The position numbers and the translations under genes are program-made. A stretch of DNA of 64,000 bases. It comes from Nelumbo lutea (lineage: Eukaryota; Streptophyta; Magnoliopsida; Proteales; Nelumbonaceae). Shown piece after piece: positions 30,718 to 44,645 of this stretch (positions are counted from its first letter, which is position 1; each line of letters opens with the position of its first letter). The notes beneath the pieces are model-generated. The model worked only from the letters and a program-made list of their open reading frames with translations, ran no database searches and had not been told where the DNA came from. The stretch spans positions 55,392,422 through 55,456,421 of the forward strand of contig JAKGHH010000004.1 in NCBI GenBank assembly GCA_022828595.1, given 5' to 3'.

Positions 30718-33164
30718 TTCATTTGATAGGTCATGCATGAAATTTCTAACTTCTATTTCCTTCTAAGTATGTAATTCATGTTTTGACAATGGACTATACT
30801 AGTAAATCCACTAAGAATAAAAGTTCCACTGGACTCACCTGTATTTGTTAATCAGTCGATATGTAGCCTTCTTTTCCATTTTCATATCCCTTGATCCTTA
30901 GCATCAGGGTCTGTATCTCATTTCTTATATACAGTGTTTGTGATAGTTATATACCAAGATATTTCAATCTCTACTGGTCTTTTGAGTGCTTAGATTGAAG
31001 AGTTCCTCTGGATGTAGTAGTCTTGTAGAGAAGAGTCATGATAACTGATCGAGAGAATTTCTGATGTGAACAGGGATAAAAGTGGCTTTTTTGGCTGACC
31101 AAACTCATAGACCCATCTGAAAATTTCCCAAATTCATTTTTTTTTGTGATCACACATAAAATAAAGGATAAACAAAGCCATAACAAAGCCATATCCATAT
31201 TAAAGCCATTGAAGCATGTTAAATGCTTGATTCATAACCAAAAAGGGTGAAAACAGAGGTCATGGCTCAGGACCTAAAGAGGAGTGTTATTCTTTATTCC
31301 CTTGTCTGTGTCATGAATCACACATCTTATTGGTCTTTGCATTGAAAAGTCCAATCTTTTCTTTTAGAACTTAGATTTTGTGTATTCCCTTTGCTTCTTT
31401 CCAGTATCAATTGCTATCCAATTAATTTTTTATACCAGGATTTTTCAGCTTTGCAGTGCTACTTATTCATACATTTATATGGTTGAAAGTCTTCTTCATG
31501 TGCAAGCGCATATGCATCAATGCATGTCTTGGTTTGATTTCATTAATGCTATTTGTTAACCCTTTTATATCTATGAATATAATTTTTCAGGCAGAAAATC
31601 AAGCTGGGGAAGAGATATCTATTGTTTTAGCACTGCCAATACCATTGAAAAACCAAGCACTCTACCCATTCAAGTTGAACATACCCAGCTTTTAATCAAT
31701 GGACAATTTGTTGATGCAGCATCTGGTGAGCTTTTCCTCTTTTTAACTCGCAGACAAGAGCATAGTTTTTCCATTTGATTATTATGGGTACCTTGAAATT
31801 TTAATGACAAAAAAATGCCTCACAACTTCTTATATTGTTGCTTCAAAGATCCTCCTGTAAGGTAATCATCTAGCACAATTGATTTAGGAAGTTTCCTTTG
31901 GATGTAGGGAGAACCATTCCTACTTTGGATCCTAGTAAAGAAGAGGTGATTGCTCATGTTTCTGAAGGTGATGCTGAAGATATCAATCGAGCTGTTTCTG
32001 CTGCTCGAAAGGCATTTGATGAGGGGCCATGGCCAAGGATGACTGCTTATGTAATAATTCTTACCTGTACTTATTATTTGATGAAGTAATATTTAATAGA
32101 AGGAATTCTTGAATTTTACTAAAGTTGTTCACCCATTTTATCTTGCTTTCTTTGTTTAGGAAAGAGCAAAGATAATGTACCGTTTTGCCGACTTGCTTGA
32201 AAAGCACAATGATGAAATTGCAGCACTTGAGAGCTTGGATAGTGGAAAGCCTTATGAGCAGGCTGCAAAAGTTGAAATACCAACTGTAACACGCCTATTT
32301 CGATACTATGCTGGTAGGAGAAATGGGAGATTTTGATATGTGCTCTTGCTACATGTGTCTAAGGAATGCCTTTTATTTTGCATGTTTTGGTAAAGTTCTA
32401 CACCTTCTATTTGCAAATTCTCCAGGTTGGGCAGACAAGATTCATGGTCTCACTGTCCCAGCTGATGGACCACACCATGTCCAAACCCTGCACGAACCAA
32501 TTGGTGTTGCTGGGCAGATTATTCCCTGGAATTTTCCTCTTCTCATGTATGCTTGGAAGGTTGGACCTGCATTAGCATGTGGCAATGCTGTCGTACTAAA
32601 GACTGCAGAGCAGACACCATTGTCTGCTCTCTATGCATCAAAGCTATTTCATGAGGTTGGTTTATGAACTGTTATATGTCTTCACATTCTTTGTTCATTC
32701 CATTTTTTCATATATTTTTTAGAGCTTACCTAATAAAAACGAGAAACTCTTATCATTTTGCAATGGTTAACCGTGTTGACAACCTGACATGTAACTGATT
32801 CCAGATATTTGGACTTTTTAACAAATCCCACTTTTTGGGTACATTTTTATTTAAGATTTTCCCTCTTTTTTGATGATAATTTACATACAAATTTTAATTT
32901 ATAAAAGTTCAAGCCATGGATATGGATAAACCACATCAAACTGTATGCTTTCTGAAAAGCATACAGACATCCAAATATAGGGAAAAGAGTTAGGCCCATC
33001 ATTCATTATTGTAAGACATTTACCGGACATTGATCAGAGCATGGATTATTCTGCATTTTCTGCAGGAATATGTGCTTTCCATGGAATCTATTGTTGAAAA
33101 TAGCATTGAAAATATCCTTTATTCTTTTAAGCTTTGGTGACGAGTTCCTCTTGTGTTTCAACAG

Positions 33165-33221
<57 letters not shown>

Positions 33222-36200
33222 TCTTTATGACGAGTTTCATTAGAAACCTTCTTCTAGATGATGTAGTTAAAATGTCAATTTCTTCATGGAGTACCTTGCA
33301 TTGATATTTGTCTTTTTTGTGACAGGCTGGTCTTCCTCCAGGTGTTTTGAATGTGGTTTCTGGATTTGGTCCAACTGCTGGTGCAGCTCTTGCCAGTCAT
33401 ATGGATGTGGATAAGGTATAAGAGTAACTTTTTCTTCTTGTGATATTCCGAACTTGTAATGGAATGAGATTTGTCAGTCCATGGCTATCCAATAGGGCCA
33501 TTAACTAATACTGGTTGGATGGCCATCCGCCCATTCTTCTAAAATTTTATTGCAAAAATTACTTAAACCCCTATGTGTTTTCTGACAAATGTTTAAACCT
33601 ACCCCTTGTATTTTGGCCTCTGAAAAACCTTCCCTTCATTTTAAATTAATATGCAAACACACCCCTTCTGTTAATTGGGATGAAGATTTCACTGTGTGCA
33701 ATGTTTTTTTTTTGAAAGATGAAGGGATCTTTTTGCAGGGGTCAAAGTACAGGGGAGGTCTAAGTGATTTTCCAAAAAATTATTTATCTGACATTATTAC
33801 GATGGATTAAATTAGAGGTATTCTGTATTGATCTCTGTATCTTGTTTGACCATCATGTGATGTGGAATCAGTATTGCTGGAAAATATCTTTGGTTGAAAA
33901 GGTCCTCAGGATATCCATACTGTTTTATTTCAAGGTTATCTTATTCTTTGTAATAAGATAATCTGGTATTTCTTCTCCAGGGTAATCTGTCAAAATCTGT
34001 CCTCAAGAACTGAATTCACCTATTATACCTGGATATCTGTGCATGGGTGCCCTTTCATGTCAGACACTTAAACCTTTACAGTAAATTTCGTGTCTAGCAC
34101 CTGTTGGGTCCGTGCAGTGTCAAGGTAACATAGAAAGTCACCATCTAGCTTTCTCGCAGAAAAGTTAGCAACCAGCTCAATATTTATGCTAGAGACTTAA
34201 AAAAGGGAAAAGGAAAAGGAAAAAAATTAAGCTATCATTCTTATGGGTGCTCAGTTATGCAGTGAAAAGTTTGCAAAAGGAAACAACATGTTGTTTGGAT
34301 TTTAGGTCAGGCCTACTCATTATCATGGTAACTGTAAGAGACAACAATGAGCTATAATGATGATGAATCTAGATATCTACATCTTGGAGCCTCATCCACT
34401 TTTATAATTAAATTTATATCAGGGGCTTTTTGATAATAACTGAAGTGGTTGGACTAAATGACTGATTGCTTTATCTTTTAGTGGATAAAATAATCTAACA
34501 ATAAAATATTTGAAGGCATTGTAACCAACCTGACTTCAGATTAAGCCATTAAGGGGCTCCTAACCTCCTTAACTATTCACTAAAACAACAAAGAAACAAG
34601 TCATTCAGTCAGTCATTTCAAATGTTATCAAATGGCCTCTTAGTCTGATCTTCCAGTTAATAAATGAACCTTGGATAATATGCATTTTTCTTTGTTCTTT
34701 ATACAACAAGCTGCTCTGCGCTGGAATATGTTTGAGAACTTTATCATTTGGTTGTAACTTGGGTGGTGCAAGCAAGGAGTTGTATGGACCGCCTCATAGA
34801 ACCCCATTTGCAAAGCAGATGGTGGAATGATTGCTAATCAACAAACTTATCTTAGCCAAGTCAATGTATGTTCTCAAAGTTATCCATAATCACTCAAATC
34901 AATCATTCAGATATGAGCTTTATTCTTGGTAAGCCTTTTGTTGGCACATTTGGCATATATTTCAAATTTACTATCATTGGCAAGTTTGTTTATATGTTTC
35001 TATCACATAGATCTTTTTAGATTATCCATTTAGAGTTTTCTGTTTTGGCATGCAACTGGTATTGAATCCATATTCTCTTGGTTGAGATAGGAGCTTGATC
35101 CCTAAAATGTTTACTTGGTAAACCTGTTTTCGGGGAAATTGGTAATCATGATTTTAACTGCCCACTAAAAAACTTCCCTTCCAGGGATATTATTTCATTG
35201 GTTTGACACCCCGGTTCATTCCCTAAAAGAAACTGAAACTACACAAACTTAGCAAGCAGATTCTCAGAAACCATTGGTGTTCCTTATTGCCTCTTATTGG
35301 TTCTCTACAATCTTCTGATTCAACTTATTTAGAGAATATTTTTGACAAGAAGGGGCATCCAAATGGACAATCACCAAAACAAATATTTAAAAACATAAAT
35401 GAAAATTGCATCATTTTCAGAGAAGGAATTTTTGAAGAATGTTTCATTGTCACTCGTGGAGTTTTTGAGTAACTGCAGGCAAAGCTTGATTAAACCCCTC
35501 TGTAGTATCAGAATCAGAGGTTAATTCAATAAAAGAACAGAGCTAATTGGCATTCTCATGGTAATAGGTGTAAGAGATGGCATCATGTGATCAATGGTAA
35601 CCAATTCAAGTTGAACAATTTTATTCATTTCAAAATGAATCCCTTGCAATATGGTTGTTGTGTTTTTCAAGAGATAATTCTTCCTTCAAGTGGTTCGAAC
35701 ATAACCTAGTGAAGCCAGACTGATGCCTTAAGAAGGGATATTAGAACACATAGGTACTTGAATGATGCTTCAAACTTTCATAGATGAACATTGGTAATAT
35801 TTGAATAATAAAAGTTCAGATGAGTTTTCAAGATAGACAAAAGTTTAACAAGTTTGTGATAGGAAAAGTTTCTGATCTTTATCATCTAGTTGGAACTTAC
35901 TGGATAGTAGTGGTTGTTACTTGCTACTTGTTAATGAGGCCTATCTATTGAGATGGATCTTTGAGGCAGTCCTTCTTAAAGTAGGAAGTTATTGCTTATA
36001 TTAGGGATGAGGAATGTATCCTATCAGTAAAATTTGTGTCATCCTAGAGTTAAAGTTGCCTTTACAGAATGTATTAAAAATGGTTATGAAGACCATCAAC
36101 AGTTTTCTACTAATCTTTTAGTATTGTTTGAAAAATGGTTAAGTTGCTTCCCAAGCAATAGATATCCTTCAACAGTGAAAACCCTGGTTCATGCACTTCT

Positions 36201-38380
36201 GACATTCAAATCTCTTTGTAGCTTGCTTTCACAGGATCGACTGGTACTGGCAAGGTTGTTCTTGAATTAGCTTCAAAAAGCAATCTTAAAAAAGTGACAT
36301 TAGAGCTTGGGGGGAAGTCCCCTTTCATTGTCTGTGAGGATGCTGACATTGATAGTGCTGTTGAGCTTGCACACTTTGCTCTGTTCTTTAATCAGGTTAG
36401 GCTAATCATGTCTTTTCGTAAGAACATGTATGATCTCTTACATGGTTAAATTATTGATCATAAGATTAACTTTTTTTTTGCAGGGACAATGTTGCTGTGC
36501 TGGGTCTCGTACATTTGTTCATGAACGTATATATGATGAATTTGTAGAGAAAGCAAAGGCGCGTGCTCTGAGGCGTGTTGTTGGTGATCCCTTTGAGAAA
36601 GGTGTGGAACAAGGTCCTCAGGTAATTTGGACAATATTTCTCTCTTGATCTGAAATTGTCTATGGGAGCATTCCAACTTTGGTTGATTAAGTCATGTTTA
36701 AGGCCAACCCAGGCTCAACTGGAAGATCTGGACCTCAAGCCAGTCCTGGCCCAACACAAGGTCAAAGCCAGAATTGGCCATCCCAAGCCCATCAGGAGCT
36801 ACCCAACAAAGTTTTGGTTAGGGCTGACTTGGGTGGTGTTGGTTGGATTTGAAGGTCTTCTTGTTCACTTCTACATATTATTGAGTTTTAAAATCCAATT
36901 TTGAAATAGAATAGAAAAAAAGAAAAAAAAAGACTCATTGATTAATATTTATATTTTGCAAAAGAATACTCTAGAGTGTATATAATATTGTAAATATACA
37001 GTATATTCATATAAATGAAATAAATGCACAATATAGATATATACATTGAGTGTAGATATTGTAGGTCAGGTGAGCTCGGGTTTGGTTGTGCCTGGCTTGG
37101 TCCAGGCTTGTTCTTCCCAAGAGCTCAACCCAAACACAACCCAAATTGAGTTTAAGCCTAAATTTTCAGGTCCAGGTCCAACTGAGAACCCAAAAATCTA
37201 AGCCTAATCCATCCAAAATCTTAGTTTGTGTTTGGTTGAGTTTGGCCAGCCTAAGTTAAGTTTGCAGACCTATATGGGAGATTTCCTGTGGGATCCACAT
37301 GAGAGTTCTGTTTGTCAGTTCACTCTCCCAAGTTTGAGTCAATGCCTGTATTCTAATATTTATTGAAAATGGGGACTTCTTTTCGCGAAAACAAATGACA
37401 ATATGATACCTATTTGTCTGAGTAGAATTTTCCTCAATATTCATTTAGTTGGTTAAGATCAATACAGAAATGAATATGTATAGCTTGCATTTCAGACAAG
37501 AGGATTGATGCTTTAGATAGTTAAGATCACCTAAGCGGTTCGGCTTTGACATACTAAAGTTGCAACATTGAATTTTGTTTTTAGTAGTACAATTAATTCT
37601 TTTTGCCATTCAGCTTCAGAAATAAGTTGGACTTTCAACTTTTGAAGCAGCATCTTTAAAGTTATAAGCTATGCTTGAATTACATAACAGTTCAGTTTAC
37701 TGATACCATTCCATGGTCCTTGCGAATGCCTCAGATTGATGCTGATCAGTTTGTGAAGATCCTGAATTACATAAGGTCTGGCACCGAAAATGGTGCTACC
37801 CTTGAAACTGGAGGTAAAAGGTTAGGTAGCAAAGGTTACTTTATTCAGCCAACCGTCTTCTCAAATGTTGAGGTATCATCCAGATGATTCCACTAATTTC
37901 TTCGCTTAGCATGGATGAATTACTTGGAAAATTTTGATTTTTGGTTTGTTATGTCAATTAGGATAACATGCTAATTGCCACTGATGAGATCTTCGGCCCA
38001 GTACAGTCCATCTTGAAATTCAAGTAAGCTACAAACTCTCCATGCATATTTCTATTTAGATGTTGATGGATTGTGCTTTTTCACATGATGTTTTGGTTGA
38101 TAACAGGGACATCAATGAGGTAATACGAAGGTCCAATAAATCTTGCTTTGGGCTGGCTGCAGGAGTCTTCACTAACAATCTAGAGACTGCCAACACCCTG
38201 ATGCGTGCTCTGAGAGTAGGGACAGTATGGATTAATTGTTTTGATGTCTTTGATGCTGCTATTCCTTTTGGTGGATACAAGATGAGTGGGAACAGCAGAG
38301 AGAAAGGAATATACAGCCTAGACAACTACTTGCAAGTGAAGGCTGTCGTATCTCCCTTGAAGAATGCAGCCTGGTTATAA
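30167..38380 (+). CDS. ALDH2B4: Mitochondrial aldehyde dehydrogenase, ALDH2B family, 11 exons, 534 aa
   Basis: Oxidises acetaldehyde and other aldehydes to acids with NAD+. Exons: 30167-30233, 31591-31725, 31908-32050, 32160-32313, 32426-32655, 33326-33415, 36222-36395, 36484-36621, 37735-37872, 37962-38023 and 38107-38380, in phase (1605 nt). The N-terminus ([15 protein letters not shown]) is rich in Arg and Ser with no acidic residue, as in a mitochondrial presequence. IIPWNFPL and FTGST form the NAD-binding region. Glu301 in LELGGKSP is the general base. The middle Cys of GQCCCAGSR (Cys335) is the nucleophile, 34 residues later as in human ALDH2. Length fits plant ALDH2B4/ALDH2B7 (about 534-538 aa); which paralogue cannot be decided here. 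Intron 6 is unusually long (2.8 kb) but shows no inserted gene. Confidence 0.95.
30620..30717. repeat. (ATT)n microsatellite of about 98 bp
   Basis: A near-perfect ATT trinucleotide run with a single TGT interruption near 30649, in intron 1 of the ALDH gene. Likely highly variable in length between individuals. Confidence 0.95.
33176..33220. repeat. Compound (TC)n/(AC)n microsatellite
   Basis: A TC run (33176-33202) is followed at once by an AC run (33205-33220), in intron 5 of the ALDH gene. Confidence 0.95.
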
Positions 38381-39087
38381 TCTCTGCCTGACAGCTTCTT
38401 GTTTACTCAATTGATCATTATTTCATAGTCCATCTGAGTAATGAATCAGGATTTGTTCTCGACACCAATTAAACAAAACATCATTTGACCTTTTCTAGCA
38501 AAACTTCTTTTCATCATTCCATAGGTGTTGTTGACCATCAAGCCTGATGCGACTGAAAGTGGAATTGATCCATGCATCATAAAACTGAAATTTATCATAA
38601 GCTCCAAGCTGGTCCCAAGTCAATCCTATTTAATCTGATCAAGTCCTTTTCAAACCCAGAATCATCAGCTCCAAGCTGGGCCTAGAAGCTGTTGCAAGGA
38701 GGCCCGGTTTGTAACGGCTGTGTGGACCTGCGCAAAGTGCAAATAGAAAAAAGGAACATTTGCTGAACAAAAATGGGTCTGTTGCTAGTAGGTTATATGC
38801 ATTATACATAATAAATCCATGCAATTGTGCAAATTTTCTTCTGATGGTACAAATTAATAGAACTCTCTCTCCCTCTCTCTCACACATGCTATATTGCTAC
38901 GTATCTGTTTCTAATTAATTGCTTTCTTATATCTCTTCTATCTATAAAAAAAAATGGGAGAATTCCCTTTTCGGGGTAAACACAAGTAAGCTGTAGAGAC
39001 ACAATGTGATGGCCCCCCTTTGGAATGGAATAATTAATATCGTTGTCTAAGTAGTTGCTGTCATGATCATATCTCTTCAATCCCAGG
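38381..39087. other. Shared 3' spacer between ALDH and XTH genes
   Basis: The two genes converge here, so this 707-bp stretch holds both 3' UTRs and terminators. A CT run lies near 38863-38880. No other gene. Confidence 0.55.
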
Positions 39088-40812
39088 TCATTTTGCTCCA
39101 TTGCATTCTGGTGGTAGGACTTTGAATCTGGCTGCATCTTTGCAGTATGAGTAGAACATGAACCTCTTTCTGGCCCACTCCATCCCCATATTCTGTTGCT
39201 GTGACAGCTTTGGGAAGGCTTCACCTTGAACCGGGTCGATGCTCAGACCACTCTTTGGGCACGAAGCCACTGATTTTGTTGGGTCCAATATGCAGCCCTC
39301 CATCTCCATCCCCGCAAACGAAGCAACAAACGGTTCAAACTTGTAATTCACTGGGTATTTTCCACCGTGAGTCGCCCACTGTGACCCGTCCCAAATTGTT
39401 GCATACACCGACATGGCCTTTGATGGATAAATTGAAGAGATAGCTTGGCTGTGGTTCACCTCTCTTACCGGTATGTTGTCAACCAGAAACCTGCATATGC
39501 AGTTGCTCATTTAATTTGTCTTAACGTCAAATGGGTTTGAACTTTCAATTAATTTACTCAGAAGCAACAATGGAAATCCTAACAATTAATGATCAAATAG
39601 CTTGATCATCTGATGGTGCTGCTAATTCCTGCGACTAAGGCTTATTTGTCTTACTCACACTATGTGGTAGTCGTTCCAAATGATGCTGTATTGATGGAAC
39701 TCTTCTGTAGGGTCGAACCAGAGGCGAAACTTCTCTTCTCTTCCCGTGCCGGTACTGCCATTGCCATAGAGATTTGTTTGCAGGATCCACTCTTTTCTCT
39801 TTTCATGACCCAGCAACTCAAAGTCGATCTCATCATGGGTGTGAGGGAAATTATCTGCATTTGACATCTGCATTTTGCGTAGCCTGTCAGATTCAGTTTT
39901 ACGCCTATAATTGCAGTTATTTCGCTAAATGCATCTCTAGATGTCTGTGCTTAATTAGATGAATGCCATTTCCCTGTACATCGCTACATGCATACATCTT
40001 TCCATATATACGCGCCTAAATACATACGTAGTCCCAAGTTTTTATAGCACCAACCATGAGAAAGGTCAGAGGAGGTCCGCTTAGAGAGAGAGAGAGAGAG
40101 GGAGAATTCTGTTATTTCGTTTTAGCATTTCAACTATTTCATTGAAGTGACAGCATTAAAGTTATGGTACATACTCTGGGCTGAGCATGCATGCACGATG
40201 TACGTCTATGCTTTCTGTGTCAGAAGCGCATTTATGCATGTCCTGAATCTAGCCAGCCAAATCCGGTAACAGAAGAATAGGACTTACATAGAAGGCGACG
40301 ACGACGCCGGAGGTGTAACCGGAGGGCAGCTTGATGGCTGTACTGAAGAATCCGTACTTGTATCTGTCTCGAGAGACGAATCCGGAGCCTGTAAAAAAAA
40401 AAGAGTAACAGTTCATAACACATCGAATCACTGCCCTTTGGACGCCATGTGATCTTTTCTTTACACAAGCAAAAGCTGGCCGACTCCAGAAGGAGAGCCC
40501 AACCACACAGAAAACAGATGCGAATACTTTTGAGGTGGGTAATTAAGCGGGGACTTAACAAGGAGGAAGGAATTTGTTACCAGAAGATTTGTTGAGCATG
40601 AGATTGACGTAGGATCCGTTGTTGGTGAGTTGAATATTTGGGCCTCCGAAAAACTCAGAGAACCCTTGGGCGAACGTCCGATGAGGAAAGAGATCGGTCA
40701 AGTGAGTGAGGTTTGAAGGTGTGTAATTTACATTACGAGATGATGACAGCACAAACACAAAGCAGGAGATGAATATCCCTGCACGCAGCAGCTCTCCTGG
40801 AAAACGAGACAT
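39088..40812 (-). CDS. XTH33: Xyloglucan endotransglucosylase/hydrolase, XTH33-like, 4 exons, 314 aa
   Basis: A GH16 enzyme that cuts and rejoins xyloglucan chains in the cell wall. Minus-strand exons: 40812-40581, 40388-40288, 39867-39659 and 39490-39088, in phase (945 nt). The N-terminus has a hydrophobic segment (about residues 11-25) acting as signal peptide or membrane anchor. The catalytic motif [10 protein letters not shown] has the nucleophile Glu124 and acid/base Glu128. An N-glycosylation site (NGST, Asn147) follows, as in most XTHs. The C-terminal XET region contains FMFYSYCKD and PPEC, with the conserved cysteines. The stretch [13 protein letters not shown] before the GH16 domain and the ELLG form suit XTH33, a group with an N-terminal anchor; this subgroup is from memory. 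Intron 1 is 192 bp and intron 2 contains an AG microsatellite near 40085. Confidence 0.92.
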
Positions 40813-41459
40813 TTCGTCGATAGATGGAAAGAATGAAAAGAGGCAGCGCAGGAAAGTAGTGAATGAAGTGATTATTTATTGGGAGCAAGAGAACTTAACA
40901 TTGTCCAGCTGTTGACCCCCAACTTGGGTCTGTCTTTTCTCAATTTGCTTTGCGTGGTTGGTTTGGATCTCAAAAGACATTAAAATAGAAAAGCACGTGG
41001 GGTGCTTTTGGGATGTTTTCTGGGTCTTGTGCATCTGCTTACAAAAGTTGCAGCTTTCAGGAACAGGACACTTTTCTTCTTCTTCTTCTTCTTCTTCTGG
41101 TTAATGCATCTGTATAATGGGTCCTCCGATTCTCCTCTCTCTTCCACCAACCAAAGTCTTTGTATAATCCATCTGTACAAATTGACAGAAATATAAGTTT
41201 GATTGGATGAGAGCAGCTTCCTGTGCCAGAGGTGGCCCTTACTCTTGTTACTGGTCAAATTGGAGTATTTAAAGCCCCCACACGCCTTCTTTTGTTACTT
41301 ATGTTTTTTTCTTTTGGCACCAATCCGACGGTTAGAAAGTAGTGACACTGCACATCCAGATCGCTTGTTGATTGCGACCACGAAAACGGTGTTGATTTGC
41401 CTTTCGATGTTTGTTTTATTACCTAATAAGAGCTGGGCCAAGCTTGAACCGATCTCTTA
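40813..41459. other. Promoter region of the XTH gene
   Basis: Upstream of the XTH33-like start on the minus strand. A (TTC)n run lies at 41072-41098. No coding region supported. Confidence 0.5.
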
Positions 41460-41578
41460 GGCTATGTTTGGTTTGAAGAAAAAAGTAGAAAAAGGAAAGA
41501 AAAGATAAAAAAACTTGTATAGGTTTTGATACCTTTCCCTGCTTTTCCTTTACCTTTTTCTACAAACCAAACATAACC
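41460..41578. mobile_element. Tourist-type MITE with TTA target duplication
   Basis: A 119-bp element, nearly palindromic: GGCTATGTTTGGTTTG at the left and CAAACCAAACATAACC at the right, flanked by TTA at 41457-41459 and 41579-41581. This is the PIF/Harbinger MITE signature. Related but less complete copies lie at about 15183-15290 and 25533-25652. Confidence 0.85.
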
Positions 41579-41581
41579 TTA

Positions 41582-42850
41582 TTCTCTTATTTGTAATTAG
41601 TGGTAGGGCTGGCCGACAACTAAATGTGCAGAACTAAATACTAATTCCAATTTCCAAACCAGTTCGGTTCTATAAATCGGGTGGGGACAAAGTAGGGTGT
41701 ATATGAGTTCCACTGATTTTACTACCACTGAGTCCCCCGGTGCAGCCTTCGAAGGGACATTAATTCTCAATACTACTATCTCATTGGTGGGTCTGACCTG
41801 ATCATAAACCCGCATTATGATTGACAGCTATATATACTTTTTAACCAGTTAACGAATCTAACTATTTGTTAATTTGAATGACACATTTAGACATCCTAAC
41901 TGTAGGCTCTCACATGGCCTATTTTTATGTCCCCTACCTTAATCCCTTCTAATTTAAGCCATCATAATAATAATTTTATAAATTTATCATAAGAAAAATA
42001 GGTATAAAAATTGAGGAAATTTTAAATAAATAAATAATTCATCACCTTCGTCATCATCATCTTGTCCCGAATTATATGAGTCTCTAAATAAATCCTGTGT
42101 TGTTATTCCACTTTGTTCATGTCATGGTTTTCAAAATCGGATGTGGGAACCGGCCACTTGATTGGTTATGTTTTTTCTTAAAACTGTTGATTTTGGTCAA
42201 TAAACTGCTGAACTAGTTGATTAACCATTCGAACAGTTTGAATGATTTTGACTATTTTTTAATTTTTTTTTATCAGAACGAGCCGACCGTTCAAACTGAT
42301 AACTGGACCCCTGACCAGTTCAATCACCAGGTTGGTTTTAAAAACCAAGATTCATGCCATATCCATGATTACGACGTTTAAATCGTTTTATTATTATTTT
42401 CATCTAGTCTCTTTTTAGGCTATCCTTATCTTTTCTCTTTAATTTTACTTGTAACAGATCAATCTTCCTAATAGGTGCTATAGATGGTCTTCTTATGCAT
42501 AATTGCTTCAATTCTTCGCTAGTCCAAAATAACCAAAATCAATTCTGACCCAATTCTAATTTGAACAAATAATAGCAAATTTAGACCTTATATAATTGGG
42601 CCACTTTAGTTTGGGTCTATTGAATTTACTCCATCCATTGGCAATCGGGTATGTAATATGAAAAAGCAAGGTTAATTCCATTAGGATCAATGAATGAACT
42701 GGTTATTTCTGGTCATACTAGGTCTTTGGCCCCAAGAAATACTTATGTACGTAAATGCATTTATCTATTGTCATGGAATTTTTTCTCTATTACCATTTTT
42801 ACCCCTCAACTACTAATCCATGTTATTTTTGTAGAGTCATTTTAATTCGA
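41582..42850. other. Spacer without recognised genes
   Basis: AT-rich sequence. 42120-42360 contains complementary gaccggttcaa/ttgaacggtc-type motifs suggesting another decayed hAT-like MITE. Nothing coding. Confidence 0.45.
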
Positions 42851-44203
42851 TTAGCAACTTTAATGTGCTTTGCATTTGACAATTCTATATGATGATAATG
42901 ATAGTAATAATATATCTAAAATTTTCTATAAATTTTATGTATCTTTTATTTTTTATTTATATATATATATTTTACTATTAATCGGATGTAGGTTGCAAAA
43001 TTTAAATCTTATTACATAAACACCCCATCCAAATATGTGATAATCGGATCGAGTTGTGAAGTTTCAAATATCACTAACAGGCCTATCTACTTCGCTAAAT
43101 TCTTCTTTTTGTAATGCTTTATCTTTTTGGTGTATCTTTTTTTGTTCATTTATCAAAAAAAATATAAAATTTAAATAGTGGGAATTGAATGGGGAGAAAA
43201 GTTATATTTTAATTTATAATTTAAACCTTGCAATTAAATAGGGACAAAATTCAAAAATAAGTATTTTAGTCAAAAGAAAGTTCCACAATCATATTCATAT
43301 TTTTAATAGTAATGTAAATATAGAATTATAGATGTGTTCAATTTTTTTATAATCTTTTTGTATTTTTGTGTGTAAAAATAATTCTGATATGCCACACTTA
43401 CTTTTTGTTTAATATGATAAATATATGATATTATGCATGTGCTTGAATGATTTTTTTTTTAATTTATGTACTTTTTTTCATCTGTATATTTGCATATTTT
43501 ATTATTTATTTATGACATTAAAGGTTAATACATTTAATCAAAAAGATGAACTATTTATTATTAACTTTTATATTTCATTTTTGGTGAGTTCTAAATTATG
43601 TATTTCATTTTCATTATCTAAAAAATAATTCTTGTTTAATACACTTATTTTTTAATTTGATTAATAAAAATATCATAAATGTGTCTAATTTTTTCTACAT
43701 TTTTGAAAATTTTTTATATTCATTTCTATTTTAAAAATTTTATTACCTAACTATAACTCCATAGGTTGATCAATTTGATTCGGATGGTTGAATTGCTTAG
43801 CCACCACATAGATAAATAATTGTGTTGTTTTTTTATTCAATTTTAAAATATATGGGTTTATATTGTTAAATATGTTTATATAAATCTAATTAGTAGCATT
43901 TATTGGTGAAAAATAACTTAAATATAGGATTTAAGAAGAGAAAATGAGATTTAATACCTTAAGTATAAGACTTAATGAGAGGGGATTACATGAGGTGGAA
44001 AGTAATAATTGAAGTTACATTTTCAACCCTTACAATTAGAGATGGACAAAATACATAAATATGGGCATTTTAGTAACAATTAAATCTAACATTAAAATTA
44101 TAATAAAATGACTTTTAAACCCTTTCTCAAACTAAAAAATAGAGGGTAATTTTAGTTCAAAAAAAGTTTTACAATGCATCCACACTTTTATATATAATAT
44201 AAA
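42851..44203 (-). mobile_element. Non-autonomous Helitron, copy 3
   Basis: Colinear with copies at 7423 and 22667 over almost its whole length. The minus-strand 3' end is CTAA at 42854-42851 after a decayed hairpin (AATGCAAAGCACATT), followed by T. The 5' terminus has TT where TC is expected (44203-44202), so this copy seems older or inactive. No coding. Confidence 0.72.
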
Positions 44204-44300
44204 CTAATTTTGGTTTCTCTTCTCTCCAAGTGAGAATGTAGCTTAACCACTTGGTAGAAGGTTAAGTCTTTTCCAAGTGACGAAAAAAACTTGTTTAAGT

Positions 44301-44571
44301 CCTGTTTGTTTTTCCAAAAAGTTATTTATCCTTGTAAGTTCACTTACCCAGGTAAGTGTCTCTTATGGGAGACTTGGGTAAGAGAATTTATTTGTATTCG
44401 TTGGATTTTCAAGTAAATTATACAGTAACTCTTTTATCTAAAACTTGTATTCATTGGATTTTCTCCCTTGTGGAAAACTTATTTACCCACCTTGAAGATA
44501 GGTATCATTTACTCGAGTAGGTGATACCTATTTTTTGGTGGTCCTACATGAATGTGAAAAACAAACATAGG
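44301..44571. mobile_element. Probable TIR MITE
   Basis: CCTGTTTGTTTTTCC at the left pairs with GTGAAAAACAAACATAGG at the right, with a small gap. Interior motifs such as ggtgataccta resemble those at 28730-28760, so the two may be one family. Target duplication not found. Confidence 0.5.
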
Positions 44572-44645
44572 AAAAGCGGTTAATGGAAACTACAACCCTA
44601 TTGAACAACTTCTTCATTTCAGAATCCAAAAAATAAATAGGACCC

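Noticed and set aside
33176..33220. Regularly spaced repeats resembling an array
   Set aside because: Simple TC/AC microsatellite; no CRISPR-like repeat/spacer structure is expected or seen in this plant DNA.
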